From positions 1 to 43,192 of the forward strand of contig JAJECH010000038.1 in assembly GCA_022822135.1 (NCBI GenBank): DNA of 43,192 nt. Direction: 5' to 3'. Positions 34,867 to 43,192 of this stretch are shown here, piece after piece (within the stretch, counting starts at the first letter, position 1; each line of letters starts with the position of its first letter). This stretch comes from Pseudomonadales bacterium (GTDB taxonomy: Bacteria > Pseudomonadota > Gammaproteobacteria > Pseudomonadales > Azotimanducaceae). Under the pieces are notes generated by a model. It ran no database searches. It was not told where the DNA came from and worked only from the letters and a program-made list of their open reading frames with translations. The position numbers were made by a program, and so were the translations under genes.

Positions 34867-37116
34867 ATGCGGCGTCGACTTTTAATTAAGCTCATGGTTG
34901 TTGCGCTCTCTGCCGTCATTGGTTCGCAGGTATCAGCACAGCAACTTGAAGAAATTACCGTTACTGCTCAAAAACGTACCCAAGATATTCGAGAGATTCC
35001 GTTCGGCATAGGATTGCTCGATGATGAGACGTTCGAGGAGATCGTGAGCGGCGGTGCAGATTTGCTTGCGCTCGCAGCTCGCTCTCCGAGTCTATACGTT
35101 GAGTCTTCGAACGGTCGCCTGGCGCCGCGTTTTTACATCAGAGGTATCGGCAATGTCGACTTCGATTTAAACGCATCCCAGCCAATCTCGCTCGTCCTGG
35201 ATCAGGTCGTACTGGAGAACCCGACTGCAAAGAGTTTTCCAATATTTGATATCGAGCAAGTCGAAGTTCTTCGTGGTCCGCAGGGCACGCTCTTCGGACG
35301 TAACACGACTGCCGGTATCGTCAAGTTCGATTCGTTTAAGCCATCCGATCACGAAGAGACCCAGGTCACAATAGGTCTAGGAAGATATCGTCATCGGTCG
35401 CTTTCCGGCGTACTAAATCGAACCATGGATGAGCGTGATGCCCGAATTAGATTTTCGTTTCTCTACAACGGGTTAGGTGACTGGATAGAAAACGAAGCAC
35501 CGGGACCCGTACGTGGCGACTTTCTCGGCGGCTTTCAGGATTTTGCCTTTCGATTTCAAGTCGCTTGGCAAGCGAATCACGCTACGGATGCGCTATTGAA
35601 TGTTCATGGTCGTCGCTTAAGTGACGCGACTCCGACGATTTTCTACGGAAATGCGATCGATCAAGGTACCAGCGACTTTGTAGAGGGTTTCCGACGTGAC
35701 CGAGTCAGCTTGGATACTCAAAACGTCGAACAGCGCGTAAATCAGATTGGGATTGTGCTGAATCTCGACCACTCGCGACCTTCGTTTGATCTTGTTTCCA
35801 TCACTGGTTTTCATAGCATCCTCGAGAGCTTGTCACGCGGAGATATCGACGGTGGATACGGTTCAGTTTTTGCTGGCATACAGCCATCCGGTCCCGCGCC
35901 AGGTATCCCGTTTGACGCCCAAACTGCGGACGGTATTCCGAATCATCTGCAGTTGAGTCAGGAGATTCGAATAGAAGGTAACGCATCGAATCGGAGTTGG
36001 ACGACAGGTCTCTATGTTTTTTACGAAGATTTCGACATCGAGACATTTAACTATTCAACTCTCGATCGACCACATACTTTGAACGGTTACGTATTCCAAA
36101 ACCAGAAAACACGCGCTTGGGCTATTTTCGGCTCGATGGATCTTTTGACGCAAGAACATCTAATAATTACCGGCGGTGCTCGCTTGACGTCCGACGCAAA
36201 GGACTTTGAAGCCACTCGGTCCACGTCTCCACTTTCGTTTGCAGGCGTAGGTCCTATTGGTCCTCTGTACGCTTCGCCGAGTGCCAGAGTCGCTACGTGG
36301 GACATAAGCGCTTTATTTCGCCTAAGCGACAACGTTAATTGGTTTGCACGTGCAGCGCGTAGTTATCGAGCTCCTTCGATACAAGGTCGGTTGTTGTTTC
36401 AAGACGAAATGTCGGTCGGCGATGCTGAACATGGGTTGTCGATTGAAGCCGGCTTCAAGAGCATATTCTTCAATCGGCGAATGCGATTGGGGGCGACCAT
36501 CTATCAATTCAATATTGACGATTTTCAGCTGACAAAGATCGGCGGTGCCGCCAATGCGAGCTCACTCGTGAATGCCGAGGAAGTCAGCGGACATGGCTTG
36601 GAGATGAATATTGAGTATTTCGTCAACGCAAGTTTGATTCTGGACCTAGGCGTTAGTGTCAATGAGACCTCAATCAACGATCCAGACCTATCAGTCAACG
36701 GTTGTGGATCTGCCTCCCTTTTATATGGTTGTTCCGTTACGGATACTCAGTTGTCCAATGGCGAATATTCGATTCACCGTAATTCGCTCTATAACGCACC
36801 ACGCTTAATGTCAAATGCATCGCTTCGTTACGAAACGTCGCTTCCTCGGGGTATGTTGATGTTCGTCACTGATTGGATGTGGCATGACGACATTCGATTC
36901 ACACTATACGAGAGCCTCGAATACCGAAATGACAGCAGAACTGATGTTGGCGTTCGGGTTACATATACAACCGATTCAACGAAGCATCGGATTTCAGCTT
37001 ATGTTAGAAATCTGACCAATGATCTATCGCTCGTCGGTTCAATCGACTTTAACAACCTTACCGCGATGTTGAGCCCTTATCGAAAATGGGGCGTCGAATG
37101 GAAGTTATCTCTCTAA
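34867..37116 (+). CDS. TonB-dependent receptor, short type
   Basis: A 749-residue receptor with a signal peptide cut near VSAQ at about residue 24. The TonB-box region is LEEITVTAQKRTQDIREIP. The plug motif is VEVLRGPQGTLFGRNTTAG, the standard form of this receptor class, and the barrel ends in WGVEWKLSL. It lies behind the terminator, so it needs its own promoter; a TATAAA box at 34818-34823 is a weak candidate with no good -35. The plug-to-barrel ratio and length fit receptors for siderophore-sized or carbohydrate ligands, but the ligand is unknown. It is not closely similar by eye to the receptor just upstream. An ABC exporter pair follows after 219 bases on the same strand. Confidence 0.88.
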   Translation: MRRRLLIKLMVVALSAVIGSQVSAQQLEEITVTAQKRTQDIREIPFGIGLLDDETFEEIVSGGADLLALAARSPSLYVESSNGRLAPRFYIRGIGNVDFDLNASQPISLVLDQVVLENPTAKSFPIFDIEQVEVLRGPQGTLFGRNTTAGIVKFDSFKPSDHEETQVTIGLGRYRHRSLSGVLNRTMDERDARIRFSFLYNGLGDWIENEAPGPVRGDFLGGFQDFAFRFQVAWQANHATDALLNVHGRRLSDATPTIFYGNAIDQGTSDFVEGFRRDRVSLDTQNVEQRVNQIGIVLNLDHSRPSFDLVSITGFHSILESLSRGDIDGGYGSVFAGIQPSGPAPGIPFDAQTADGIPNHLQLSQEIRIEGNASNRSWTTGLYVFYEDFDIETFNYSTLDRPHTLNGYVFQNQKTRAWAIFGSMDLLTQEHLIITGGARLTSDAKDFEATRSTSPLSFAGVGPIGPLYASPSARVATWDISALFRLSDNVNWFARAARSYRAPSIQGRLLFQDEMSVGDAEHGLSIEAGFKSIFFNRRMRLGATIYQFNIDDFQLTKIGGAANASSLVNAEEVSGHGLEMNIEYFVNASLILDLGVSVNETSINDPDLSVNGCGSASLLYGCSVTDTQLSNGEYSIHRNSLYNAPRLMSNASLRYETSLPRGMLMFVTDWMWHDDIRFTLYESLEYRNDSRTDVGVRVTYTTDSTKHRISAYVRNLTNDLSLVGSIDFNNLTAMLSPYRKWGVEWKLSL

Positions 37117-37278
37117 ATAGACATTCTTGTCGATATCGAGTACAGATTCAGCAATAGGTCAACGAACGCGAGGGAAAAAAATCACTAGCGTTGCTAACAG
37201 GTCGAACAACACCAAGACTAATGGGCGCATTTATAATTCCGACTTCGATCCTAGCGCCACCCATTTTGATCAGCTATC

Positions 37279-37297
37279 CGTATCCGTACACGATACG
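37279..37297. promoter_or_regulatory. inverted repeat upstream of the ABC exporter pair
   Basis: CGTATC and GATACG flank a 7-base spacer, 39 bases before the TTG start. It is a possible operator in the 219-base gap; TATCCG is also directly repeated there. Confidence 0.35.
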
Positions 37298-37335
37298 ACG
37301 AAATCAGAGGCAAATATGCGGCGGTTGGTTATTAA

Positions 37336-39255
37336 TTGCGTAGCGGTGGCTTCAGCGGGGGTAGTGGAGGCTACTCTTCCGGACGCTGGGGAGGCACTGT
37401 AGGGGGTCGAATCAATCGCGAACGCTCATCGTTCAAACACTTAGGTTACCTTACTAAGCTATTTCCTTACATCGCCAAATACAAATGGATATTAGTCATT
37501 TGTATCGCAGCGATCCTCTGTCATCGCGGTCTGATGGCGTACATGCCTCAATTTATGAAGGTCGCACTCAACGACCTCGCGGACCCCAATGTCGTACCAG
37601 AGACATATAAGCAAGCCATCGGGCTACTCGTCACAACGATCGTAAGCATCATCGTGTACGTCCCAGCAAGACGTGCACTTCGAAGACTCTCGATATCAAT
37701 TACCTATGACCTGCGCCAGCGCTTCTTTAGCCATGTTCAGTTTCAAGGACCCAGCTTCTTCAATAAGTTCGGTACTGGTGACTTAATGTCTAGAGCAGTG
37801 AACGATATCAACATGGTACGCATGGCCGTTTCGTTCGGTTGGGTGAATTTGATGGTCTTTGTATTTACCGTATTCGCCAGTCTAGCGTTCATGCTGTCCA
37901 TGTCACCCAAACTGACGTTAGCTGTCATCATCCCTTTGCCATTCGTTGGTCTCGTAGGGTTCCTGATGGCACGTGGTATTTATCCCTATTACCGCGAACG
38001 TCAAGAGGCTCTAGCAGACGTAACTTCATTTACGCAGGAGAATCTAAACGGCATTCGCACGATTCAGGCGATGGCGCAAGAAGAACACGAGATTGAGCGT
38101 TTTAAAGAGTCAAGCACGTCGTATATCAAGAAGTTCTACCGCGCGACGCGCTATCAGACGTTTATGAACGTATATATCAACGCACTCACGACGATCTCGC
38201 CTGTGATTATTCTGGTGTACGGTGGACTGCTCGTTCTAAATAATGAAATAAAAATCGGTGACTTCACCGCATTCTCGGTCTACCTCACCATGTTGGTCGG
38301 CCAAGTCTCTTCGATTGGCTTCTCGCTTTCCATGTTCGTCGCAGCTGCAGCAGGAACATCTCGAATCTTTGAGATTCTTGAAAGTGACCCGGAAGTAACT
38401 GACGATGCGAACACAGCCGTTCCACAGACTATTCGCGGACGTCTCGAGTTCAAGGATCTTACGTATCGCTACCCGGAGACCGGAATCGATACACTCAGCA
38501 ATATCAACATAACGCTTGAAGCTGGGAAGACTGTTGCATTACTCGGACGAATCGGTTCCGGGAAGTCGACAGTGCTGAAAGCCGCAGTGCGCATGATCGA
38601 CACGCCTCGAAATCATGTATTCCTCGACGGGCACGATATTTGTGATTACAGTGTGAAGCAGCTTCGCGAAGTCATCTCACTGGTTCCGCAGCACGCATTC
38701 TTGTTTTCCGCAACAGTCAAGGAGAACATCACGTACGACGACCCCAAACGGGATGAAGAGGAAGTCATGCGGGCAGCTAGTTCCGCTGGACTAGAGGAAG
38801 CTCTTAAAGATCTTGCTCAGGGACTCGATACGATGGTTGGGGAACGAGGTATCACTCTTTCTGGCGGCCAGAAGCAGCGAGCAACGCTAGCTCGTGGACT
38901 TATTCGTGAAAGCGAAATCCTCTTATTGGATGATTGCTTTTCAAGTGTTGATACGCGAACTGAGGAACTCATCATCGATGGACTACATCAGATGAGAGCG
39001 GGTAAATCAACACTTCTAATTTCGCATCGGGTTTCCACTGCTCGACATGCTGACTATATCTATGTACTTGATGCCGGCGGCATCATAGAAGCAGGTACGC
39101 ATGACGAGCTGCTAGCTCGGGATGGCTACTACGCGAATCTCGAAAAAGTTCAGAGCAACCAAGAGCAGTCTGCGCAAGAGAAAGAGAAACTCCTTGAACA
39201 GCTGAACCCTGAGTCGCCGTCAAATGACACCCAGGCTACGGCCTCCACCACATGA
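37336..39255 (+). CDS. ABC exporter subunit A (permease-ATPase, degenerate catalytic site)
   Basis: 639 residues with a Gly-rich N-terminus (RSGGFSGGSGGYSSGRWGG), six transmembrane helices to about residue 320, and a nucleotide-binding domain. Walker A is GRIGSGKST near residue 405, the signature LSGGQ is at residues 508-512, and Walker B is LLLDD with Asp533 where the catalytic Glu is expected. The switch His is present in LISHRVST. This matches one half of a heterodimeric exporter of the TM287/288 or LmrCD kind. The TTG start follows directly after an in-frame TAA and has no Shine-Dalgarno. A good Shine-Dalgarno (AGAGG) precedes ATG 37316 in another frame. The gene overlaps the next by four bases (ATGA). 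Confidence 0.85.
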   Translation: MRSGGFSGGSGGYSSGRWGGTVGGRINRERSSFKHLGYLTKLFPYIAKYKWILVICIAAILCHRGLMAYMPQFMKVALNDLADPNVVPETYKQAIGLLVTTIVSIIVYVPARRALRRLSISITYDLRQRFFSHVQFQGPSFFNKFGTGDLMSRAVNDINMVRMAVSFGWVNLMVFVFTVFASLAFMLSMSPKLTLAVIIPLPFVGLVGFLMARGIYPYYRERQEALADVTSFTQENLNGIRTIQAMAQEEHEIERFKESSTSYIKKFYRATRYQTFMNVYINALTTISPVIILVYGGLLVLNNEIKIGDFTAFSVYLTMLVGQVSSIGFSLSMFVAAAAGTSRIFEILESDPEVTDDANTAVPQTIRGRLEFKDLTYRYPETGIDTLSNINITLEAGKTVALLGRIGSGKSTVLKAAVRMIDTPRNHVFLDGHDICDYSVKQLREVISLVPQHAFLFSATVKENITYDDPKRDEEEVMRAASSAGLEEALKDLAQGLDTMVGERGITLSGGQKQRATLARGLIRESEILLLDDCFSSVDTRTEELIIDGLHQMRAGKSTLLISHRVSTARHADYIYVLDAGGIIEAGTHDELLARDGYYANLEKVQSNQEQSAQEKEKLLEQLNPESPSNDTQATASTT

Positions 39256-41348
39256 GTGAAGCAATCTCGTCACCACAAGTGACTCCCCGCGAATCTCCGA
39301 ACAAAACACCATCGGACAACGCTCGTACCGAGATGCGGAACTACTCCGCATTCGATCAAGAGTTAACCCATCGAGCACTCAATGTACGCATGCTGCTACG
39401 TCTGCTCAAATGGGCAAAACCATACAAGCTGACTCTGATCACAAGTTCCATTCTGATCACACTTGTATCGGCACTGTCGGTGCTCATGCCGATCGTACAG
39501 AGTAGGGTGGTTATCGATACTGTTTTGGTACCCGTAGAGTCGCCTGCTTCTTTTCAGGATTTTCGCGTGGTAGACGCGTTTGAGTGGCTACGCGATTTAA
39601 CAGAGTGGCACCCGTTATTGATCGCGGCCGCAATGTACTTGACGATATTTGTGGTCACGTCATTGATGAGCATTGCGCAGCAACTTACTTTAACGAGCGG
39701 CGCCTTAAAGACACTGCGTGACCTTCGCGTCGACCTTTTCACCTCGCTCGAGCACAAACCAGCATCGTTCTACGATCACGTCGGCGTGGGTCGAGTCATG
39801 ACACGTATCACGAACGATGTCGAGAACCTGTTCAATCTCATCACGAGTTTTGTACAGCACACCGGCGACTTCGTGCCATTCATTTTTGTCTTGATCATTT
39901 GTTTCACTTTTGACTTCGAGTTGACGCTGGTCGGCATGATGATCATCCCGCTTGCTGCGGTTGCGACCATCACATTCAGATGGATCATGCGCGAGATTTT
40001 CCGATTGATACGTGACTCCGTGTCACAGCTCAATCAATACATGCAAGAAGATTTGATGGGTATTGAGGTCGTTCAACTGTCCGGCCGTGAGGACTACAAC
40101 ATCAGCGAGTATCGCAAGCTCAATCAAGAGAATCGTCGGCAAGAGTTCCGCGCGATCAATTGGGAGGTGATTTACGAAGCTTTCAACACAAGTCTTACAA
40201 GTTTCGCAAGTGCAGCGGTATTGTGGTTCGGGGGCGGTAAGGTAGTCCAAGAAGAAATCAGCCTCGGCATGCTCTATTTGTTCATGGAGTTTCTGAACCG
40301 CATGATCGCACCCATCATGGGTCTGGGCTACTTTTTCAATGTGCTGTTCCGCTCAATGGCATCTGGCGAACGCATCTTTCAAGCCTTGGATTGGGACGAA
40401 CGCATTCACGAACCCGAGAATCCGGTGCAACTACCTGAACGCCTGCGGGGATCCGTTGAGTTTCGAAACCTCAACTTTAGCTATCCGGGAAGTGAACAGA
40501 TTCTTAAGAATGTTTCGTTTTCCATCGAACCAGGTGAAAAGTTGGCAATCGTAGGCGCCACGGGATCTGGTAAGAGCACGATCATTCGATTACTCGCGAG
40601 GTCATACGACTTCGATGACAACATGATTTTCATCGACGATATCGACGTTAATCAGATAGGTACCAATGATCTGCGCCAACGCATCGGCGTGGTATTGCAA
40701 GACTTCCACATTTTTTCCGGCACTATCCTAGACAACATCGCGTTGTCGAATCCAAACGTTTCCCGAGAGCGAGCCATCTGGGCCGCGAGGTTAGTGAACG
40801 CACACCGCTTCATTGAGGCATTGCCGAACGGCTATGAGACGGAGCTTGCCGAACGCGGTCACAATCTCTCCCAGGGTCAACAGCAACTTTTGGCGTTTGC
40901 TCGTGTTCTCGCAGATGATCCGGAGATCCTCGTGTTAGACGAAGCAACTTCCAGCATCGATACCGGGACTGAACTGGTCATCCAGGAAGCGCTTCACAAC
41001 CTCACCATCGGACGTACTTCCATCATCATTGCCCATCGGTTACAAACTATCCAAGAGTGCGATCGCGTCTTAGTGTTGCATCAAGGGGAAGTTCGCGAAC
41101 TTGGTACGCACGAAGAATTACTAGATAGAAAAGGGATTTACTACACGCTCCACCAACTTCAGTTTCAAGATAGTGCAACCGCTTCAGAACTCACTGCAGA
41201 CCCAGACGAGTTAGAAGCAGAACGACGCAAGCGTTGGGTCGAAATGAATCCTGATTCAGAACCACCAACATTTGGTAATGACTCGATGGGCGGAACTGGA
41301 TTCATCGGTGGACCGGCTGGGTCGGGCACGCGACCTACGGGCGTTTAA
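39252..41348 (+). CDS. ABC exporter subunit B (permease-ATPase, canonical catalytic Glu)
   Basis: 698 residues. A polar N-terminus of about 50 residues precedes six transmembrane helices, and the nucleotide-binding domain starts near residue 395. Walker A is GATGSGKST, Walker B LVLDEAT has catalytic Glu564, and the signature reads LSQGQ (539-543) instead of LSGGQ. The switch His is in IIAHRLQT. A Gly-rich tail (MGGTGFIGGPAGSG) ends the protein. With subunit A it should form one active ATP site (this Glu with the canonical signature of A) and one degenerate site (Asp of A with this LSQGQ). It exports an unknown substrate from the inner membrane. The ATGA overlap couples the two. The following gap holds a hairpin at 41361-41392. 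Confidence 0.88.
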   Translation: MSEAISSPQVTPRESPNKTPSDNARTEMRNYSAFDQELTHRALNVRMLLRLLKWAKPYKLTLITSSILITLVSALSVLMPIVQSRVVIDTVLVPVESPASFQDFRVVDAFEWLRDLTEWHPLLIAAAMYLTIFVVTSLMSIAQQLTLTSGALKTLRDLRVDLFTSLEHKPASFYDHVGVGRVMTRITNDVENLFNLITSFVQHTGDFVPFIFVLIICFTFDFELTLVGMMIIPLAAVATITFRWIMREIFRLIRDSVSQLNQYMQEDLMGIEVVQLSGREDYNISEYRKLNQENRRQEFRAINWEVIYEAFNTSLTSFASAAVLWFGGGKVVQEEISLGMLYLFMEFLNRMIAPIMGLGYFFNVLFRSMASGERIFQALDWDERIHEPENPVQLPERLRGSVEFRNLNFSYPGSEQILKNVSFSIEPGEKLAIVGATGSGKSTIIRLLARSYDFDDNMIFIDDIDVNQIGTNDLRQRIGVVLQDFHIFSGTILDNIALSNPNVSRERAIWAARLVNAHRFIEALPNGYETELAERGHNLSQGQQQLLAFARVLADDPEILVLDEATSSIDTGTELVIQEALHNLTIGRTSIIIAHRLQTIQECDRVLVLHQGEVRELGTHEELLDRKGIYYTLHQLQFQDSATASELTADPDELEAERRKRWVEMNPDSEPPTFGNDSMGGTGFIGGPAGSGTRPTGV

Positions 41349-41360
41349 TTCCATCGGTCG

Positions 41361-41392
41361 GACCACCGCCGCGACCAGCTAATACGGTGGTC
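41361..41392. repeat. 8-bp inverted repeat after the ABC exporter genes
   Basis: GACCACCG (41361-41368) and CGGTGGTC (41385-41392) pair around 16 bases. There is no T run after the stem on the plus strand, so termination would be weak. It may slow exonucleases or act as a regulator site for the enolase-superfamily gene. Confidence 0.45.
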
Positions 41393-41420
41393 AACCTACA
41401 AAAGAGCAAGAGAAGAATAG

Positions 41421-42533
41421 ATGCGCATCGAAGATGTATCCGTTACCGTGTGGGAATGGAAAGACATTCCACCAACTCGCTACACGACGACGGTTTCCAG
41501 TTCGTCAAGTCTATCGACCCAGATGGGTCTTGTACGCATAGTCGCTGACGACGGAACCGATGGGTACGCATTCCTAGGATCTGCTTTAGGCTCTGGTGCG
41601 GGGGATAGCGAAACACTCGTCAAACGTTTCAAACCAATGCTCGTTGGTGAAGACCCTTTGGCTAGGGAGCGCTTGTGGCAGACGATGATGAGAAGTACCC
41701 GCGGTTCGCAATTGCGCATCATTGGCGCAATCGACGTTGCACTATGGGACCTTGCGGGCCGAGCTGCTGGTGTTCCCGTACATCGCCTGATGGGTTCGTA
41801 TAGGGACAGCATACCGGCCTACGCGAGCTCGGCCGTTTATGGTTCAATCGAGGAATATGCGGACGAAGCCGTAAAACTAAAAGAGGAAGGTTGGACGGCA
41901 TACAAAATCCATCCACCCGCGATACCTGAAGAGGATATAGCAATATGTGAGGGGGTGAGAAAAGCTGTTGGCGACTCGCATCGTGTCATGCTCGACTCCA
42001 CCTGGTCATACGACTATCCGCAGGCGCTTCGCGTCGGTCAAGCGATTCAGGAAATGAACTACTACTGGTATGAAGATCCATTAATCGAAGACGATATCTA
42101 CAACTACGTCAAACTTCGAAGCCAACTCGGCGTACCCATCATGGCGACCGAGATGCCACAAGCCGGTCCGACCTCATATGCGCCATGGGTCGTTGCCCAG
42201 GCGACAGACTATCTACGCGGTGATGTCGCGATTAAAGGGGGATTGACCTCATGCCTGAAGACCGCCCACCTTGCTGAAGCTTTTCACATGAACTATGAAG
42301 TACATCACGGCGGTAACTCCCTTAATAATGTCGCCAACCTTCATTTACTTATGGCGATCAAGAACTGTGAGTATTTCGAGGTTTTGTTACCCGCATCCGC
42401 TCAAAAACATGGCTTAGTCGAGGATATCGACGTAGATTCAGATGGATTAGTGCACGCGTTTAACGGACCAGGTCTTGGTGCACAAATTGATTTCGACCTA
42501 ATTGAAAGAAACAAACTCGCTTTGTTACGTTAG
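41421..42533 (+). CDS. mandelate racemase / muconate lactonizing enzyme family protein (MR group)
   Basis: 370 residues with the enolase-superfamily two-domain fold: a capping domain to about residue 120, then a TIM barrel. Metal ligands are Asp192 (MLDSTWSY), Glu218 (WYEDPL) and Glu244 (MATEMPQ). The base pair of the MR group is Asp268 (GDVAIKGG) and His295 (VHHGG). On the other face the motif is Lys162-x-His164 (YKIHPP) rather than Lys-x-Lys. Numbering agrees within a few residues with mandelate racemase (K164, D195, E221, E247, D270, H297). The enzyme abstracts the alpha proton of a carboxylate, most likely dehydrating a sugar acid or racemising a hydroxy acid. It begins 72 bases after the ABC pair and is followed three bases later by an MFS gene, a plausible importer of its substrate. 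Confidence 0.9.
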   Translation: MRIEDVSVTVWEWKDIPPTRYTTTVSSSSSLSTQMGLVRIVADDGTDGYAFLGSALGSGAGDSETLVKRFKPMLVGEDPLARERLWQTMMRSTRGSQLRIIGAIDVALWDLAGRAAGVPVHRLMGSYRDSIPAYASSAVYGSIEEYADEAVKLKEEGWTAYKIHPPAIPEEDIAICEGVRKAVGDSHRVMLDSTWSYDYPQALRVGQAIQEMNYYWYEDPLIEDDIYNYVKLRSQLGVPIMATEMPQAGPTSYAPWVVAQATDYLRGDVAIKGGLTSCLKTAHLAEAFHMNYEVHHGGNSLNNVANLHLLMAIKNCEYFEVLLPASAQKHGLVEDIDVDSDGLVHAFNGPGLGAQIDFDLIERNKLALLR

Positions 42534-42536
42534 TCA

Positions 42537-43121
42537 TTGTCAATATTTGACGAGGGTAGTAGAGGAGATTCATCTCGTCTTAATCCGTTAGCCTGGTATC
42601 TCGTTGGAACCGGGTCTTGGTTCGCATCACATGGCATTCAGAATGTGATGTTCGCATGGTTGGTCACGATCGTGCTCAATGAATCACCAATGATGGTTGG
42701 CGTCGCCCAACTCGCGCTACTTTTTCCCGCGACACTTCTCATGCTCGTTGGCGGCAGTCTCTCAGATCGTTTAGGTGGTAAACGCGTTGCGGTCGTCTCG
42801 CAGAGTCTTGCGGTGTTCCCGTTAGGAACGCTTGCGATATTTCTGTTGCTCGATCACCTTAGCTTCGGCGTCATGATCGCATACGCGATCGCAATAGGGA
42901 GTCTGCAGGCGTTTGTTACTCCCGCACGTGACGGTATGCTCAATTCGGTGGCGCAAGGCAATATTCAACGCACGGTCGTCAAAGTCACGCTAATCCAATT
43001 CCTAGTACAAATGGGAGGCTTTACACTCGCAGGGACTGCGGATACGATCGGGGTGTCACGCGACACCGAAACTGCCGGTCAAACGACACTGAAACTGCCG
43101 GTCCTAGTAGCAGGCATTTAA
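42537..43121 (+). CDS. MFS transporter, truncated after about six helices
   Basis: 194 residues, about half the usual 400. The first half of an MFS permease is recognisable: helices 1-5 and the loop motif GGSLSDRLGGKR between helices 2 and 3. Reading then passes through a segment like LAGTADTIGV into an unusual polar stretch encoded by two near-identical 20-base copies spaced 23 bases apart (43061-43080 and 43084-43103), and ends at TAA. A 23-base duplication shifts the frame, so the second half is lost or was never assembled. The start is TTG 42537, three bases after the enolase-superfamily stop, with no clear Shine-Dalgarno. An intact version would probably import the acid used by the preceding enzyme. 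The product as written is unlikely to work. Confidence 0.7.
   Translation: MSIFDEGSRGDSSRLNPLAWYLVGTGSWFASHGIQNVMFAWLVTIVLNESPMMVGVAQLALLFPATLLMLVGGSLSDRLGGKRVAVVSQSLAVFPLGTLAIFLLLDHLSFGVMIAYAIAIGSLQAFVTPARDGMLNSVAQGNIQRTVVKVTLIQFLVQMGGFTLAGTADTIGVSRDTETAGQTTLKLPVLVAGI
43061..43103 (+). repeat. short tandem repeat, two copies with 23-base period
   Basis: The 20-base units at 43061-43080 and 43084-43103 differ at one position (C versus T at the seventh base), with AAA between them. The period is not a multiple of three, so the repeat changes the reading frame of the MFS gene. Confidence 0.85.
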
Positions 43122-43137
43122 CGTATTGATAGCGGGG

Positions 43138-43172
43138 AAAAAGCCTTGAGGGCGTAGCCCGAAAGGCTTTTT
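43138..43172. terminator. bidirectional intrinsic terminator
   Basis: AAAAAGCCTT (43138-43147) pairs with AAGGCTTTTT (43163-43172). The loop between them holds a second small hairpin (GGGC/GCCC). T runs follow on either strand, so it can end transcripts from both sides. It lies 16 bases after the truncated MFS stop. The last 20 bases of the window hold nothing recognised. Confidence 0.82.
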
Positions 43173-43192
43173 CGCCGCGGTCGAAGTTTCTT

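Noticed and set aside
37127-37402. 91-residue frame upstream of ABC exporter A
   Set aside because: TTG start without a ribosome site, no recognisable domain, low-complexity composition, and the end lies inside the exporter gene. Only the 37316 start within it is worth noting, and it is listed as a finding.
1-43192. CRISPR array, insertion sequence, toxin-antitoxin pair or phage defence genes
   Set aside because: No regularly spaced repeats, transposase motifs or terminal inverted repeats of mobile elements were seen; the inverted repeats present are short and isolated.

Overview
The window looks like a chromosomal segment of a free-living, probably marine, heterotrophic gammaproteobacterium. 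Base composition is moderate. There are three TonB-dependent receptors, Sec and lipoprotein signals throughout, a tRNA-Glu whose arms resemble the enterobacterial gene, and proteobacterial families such as DUF2799, DUF815 and DUF481. The lineage is inferred; there is no rRNA or marker gene to settle it. Several genes appear to start at TTG or GTG.

Layout, left to right. Positions 1-75 are C/G homopolymer sequence typical of a contig edge. Positions 284-620 hold the C-terminal remnant of a 2-oxoacid:ferredoxin oxidoreductase beta subunit with a one-base frameshift. Next come a porin-like protein (minus), a long-type GAPDH with a small membrane protein, a PutP-like sodium symporter (minus) and a SnoaL-like protein behind a near-consensus promoter. 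From 6192 to 12949 lies a minus-strand block: SDR dehydrogenase, PhyH dioxygenase, a TonB-dependent receptor broken by an in-frame TAG, and an ABC exporter. From 13198 to 18007 are a DUF2799 lipoprotein, a DUF815 ATPase overlapping a DUF481 outer-membrane protein, tRNA-Glu(UUC), a Cys-rich small protein and a homocysteine S-methyltransferase-like enzyme.

The most unusual part is 18160-34597. One operon encodes a large lipoprotein (TPRs, FG-GAP propeller, ASPIC/UnbV-like region and extra C-terminal domains), a TPR lipoprotein and a CRTAC1-like propeller lipoprotein. A convergent amtB follows. A second operon encodes a FAD-dependent oxidase, a membrane-anchored pentaheme cytochrome c fused to TPRs, and a second CRTAC1-like protein. 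A TonB-dependent receptor with its own promoter and a strong terminator comes next. In both operons TPR modules are paired with calcium-type FG-GAP propellers. This is the best candidate here for an uncharacterised cell-envelope system, possibly for electron transfer or metal/cofactor handling; the function is inference.

The right end has another TonB-dependent receptor, a heterodimeric ABC exporter whose two subunits carry complementary degenerate motifs, a mandelate-racemase-group enolase-superfamily enzyme, and an MFS transporter cut to about half length beside a 23-bp tandem repeat, followed by a terminator hairpin. No CRISPR array, insertion sequence, integrase or toxin-antitoxin pair was seen. 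No intergenic stretch clearly exceeds 300 bases.
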